This document shows positions 63,669 through 64,000 of a DNA stretch of 64,000 nucleotides, piece by piece. Source of the stretch: Lasiodiplodia sp. COLG20 (taxonomy: Eukaryota > Ascomycota > Dothideomycetes > Botryosphaeriales > Botryosphaeriaceae); NCBI GenBank assembly GCA_009801085.1, contig VNWV01000005.1, forward strand, positions 124,001 to 188,000, read 5' to 3'. The position numbers and the translations under genes were made by a program. Each line of letters starts with the position of its first letter. The first letter of the stretch is position 1. The notes under the pieces were generated by a model. The model had not been told where the DNA came from, made no database searches, and saw only the letters and a list, made by a program, of their open reading frames with translations.

Positions 63669-64000
63669 AGATTGTGTATGGGGAGGAAGCCTTTTTTGTT
63701 GTGTTTGTTGCAAAATGGCAAGCAAGTGATCTCAAAGAGGAGGAATTGTAGAATTATGGGTTTACTTCTTTTTTCTGCCTTCTTTTTCGTTCCCGTCTTC
63801 CGTTTTGTGGCGGCTGTCGAATTTGTTGTCGTTATTTGTTTTTATGTTTTTCGACTGGAGCGAAATGATCTTTGCGGCGCGGCGCAATCTAGATTGGGGG
63901 ACAGCTTACAGGCAGGCACGCACATACGGGAGGGATGAAAAGTGGGATATGGGTTACGTTCTTACGGTTGGCATTCTGCATTGACGGCTGTTGTTTATTG
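63669..64000. other. 3' flank of the hybrid kinase gene
   Basis: T-rich sequence consistent with a 3' UTR. Nothing else is seen before the window ends. Confidence 0.5.

Overview
The window comes from the nuclear genome of a filamentous ascomycete (Pezizomycotina). A Dothideomycete is my guess, but nothing in the sequence fixes the class. The evidence is the many short introns (about 48-150 nt) with GTRNGT-like donors, CTAAC/CTGAC branch sites and YAG acceptors, a Zn2Cys6 regulator, a fungal hybrid histidine kinase, a DUR3 urea permease, RAX1, YTP1 and an intron-containing tRNA. Genes lie on both strands and are functionally unrelated, as is usual for a fungal chromosome. I see no biosynthetic cluster, CRISPR array, rRNA or intact transposon. 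All exon joins were worked out by hand from splice signals and reading phase. Every spliced model listed closes in frame.

Layout. 0.9-2.8 kb: YTP1-like membrane protein (-). 4.7-4.8 kb: tRNA-Ala(AGC) with an intron (-), followed by a second T-arm-like hairpin. 5.4-6.6 kb: decayed coding remnants (-). 6.8-8.7 kb: PIF1 helicase (-). 9.3-11.9 kb: seven-exon Zn2Cys6 transcription factor (-). 12.7-14.4 kb: cysteine-rich protein of unknown function (-). 14.8-16.3 kb: xylitol/sorbitol dehydrogenase (-). 16.7-18.0 kb: family-16 protein methyltransferase (-). 18.2-19.0 kb: VPS28 (-), divergent from NOC2 (19.2-21.6 kb, +). 22.0-24.5 kb: peroxisomal ABC half-transporter (+). 24.7-25.5 kb: BTB/POZ protein (+). 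26.0-28.4 kb: DUR3 urea permease (-) with a GATA-site cluster upstream. 30.2-32.1 kb: MFS transporter (-). 36.3-38.0 kb: two-TM protein of unknown function (-), divergent from mitochondrial threonyl-tRNA synthetase (38.4-40.0 kb, +). 40.0-46.6 kb: a long stretch with no convincing gene. 46.6-47.8 kb: RAX1-like RGS protein (+). 49.0-50.9 kb: DUF155/RMD1-family protein (-). 52.7-53.8 kb: DJ-1/PfpI protein with a signal peptide (+). 54.2-58.1 kb: two related OTU-like domains in one frame broken by a single stop codon (-). 59.1-63.7 kb: hybrid histidine kinase (+).

Most genes are housekeeping: ribosome assembly, ESCRT sorting, mitochondrial translation, DNA helicase, peroxisomal import, and carbon or nitrogen uptake and use. 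The least ordinary locus is 54.2-58.1 kb on the minus strand. A catalytically complete OTU-type cysteine protease domain follows a sister domain in which all three catalytic residues are replaced. The active copy has no ATG of its own and is joined to the dead copy by a 33-bp in-frame tandem repeat just after a lone TAA. It is either one split or intron-bearing gene, or a recent pseudogene of a lineage-specific fused OTU/pseudo-OTU protein.
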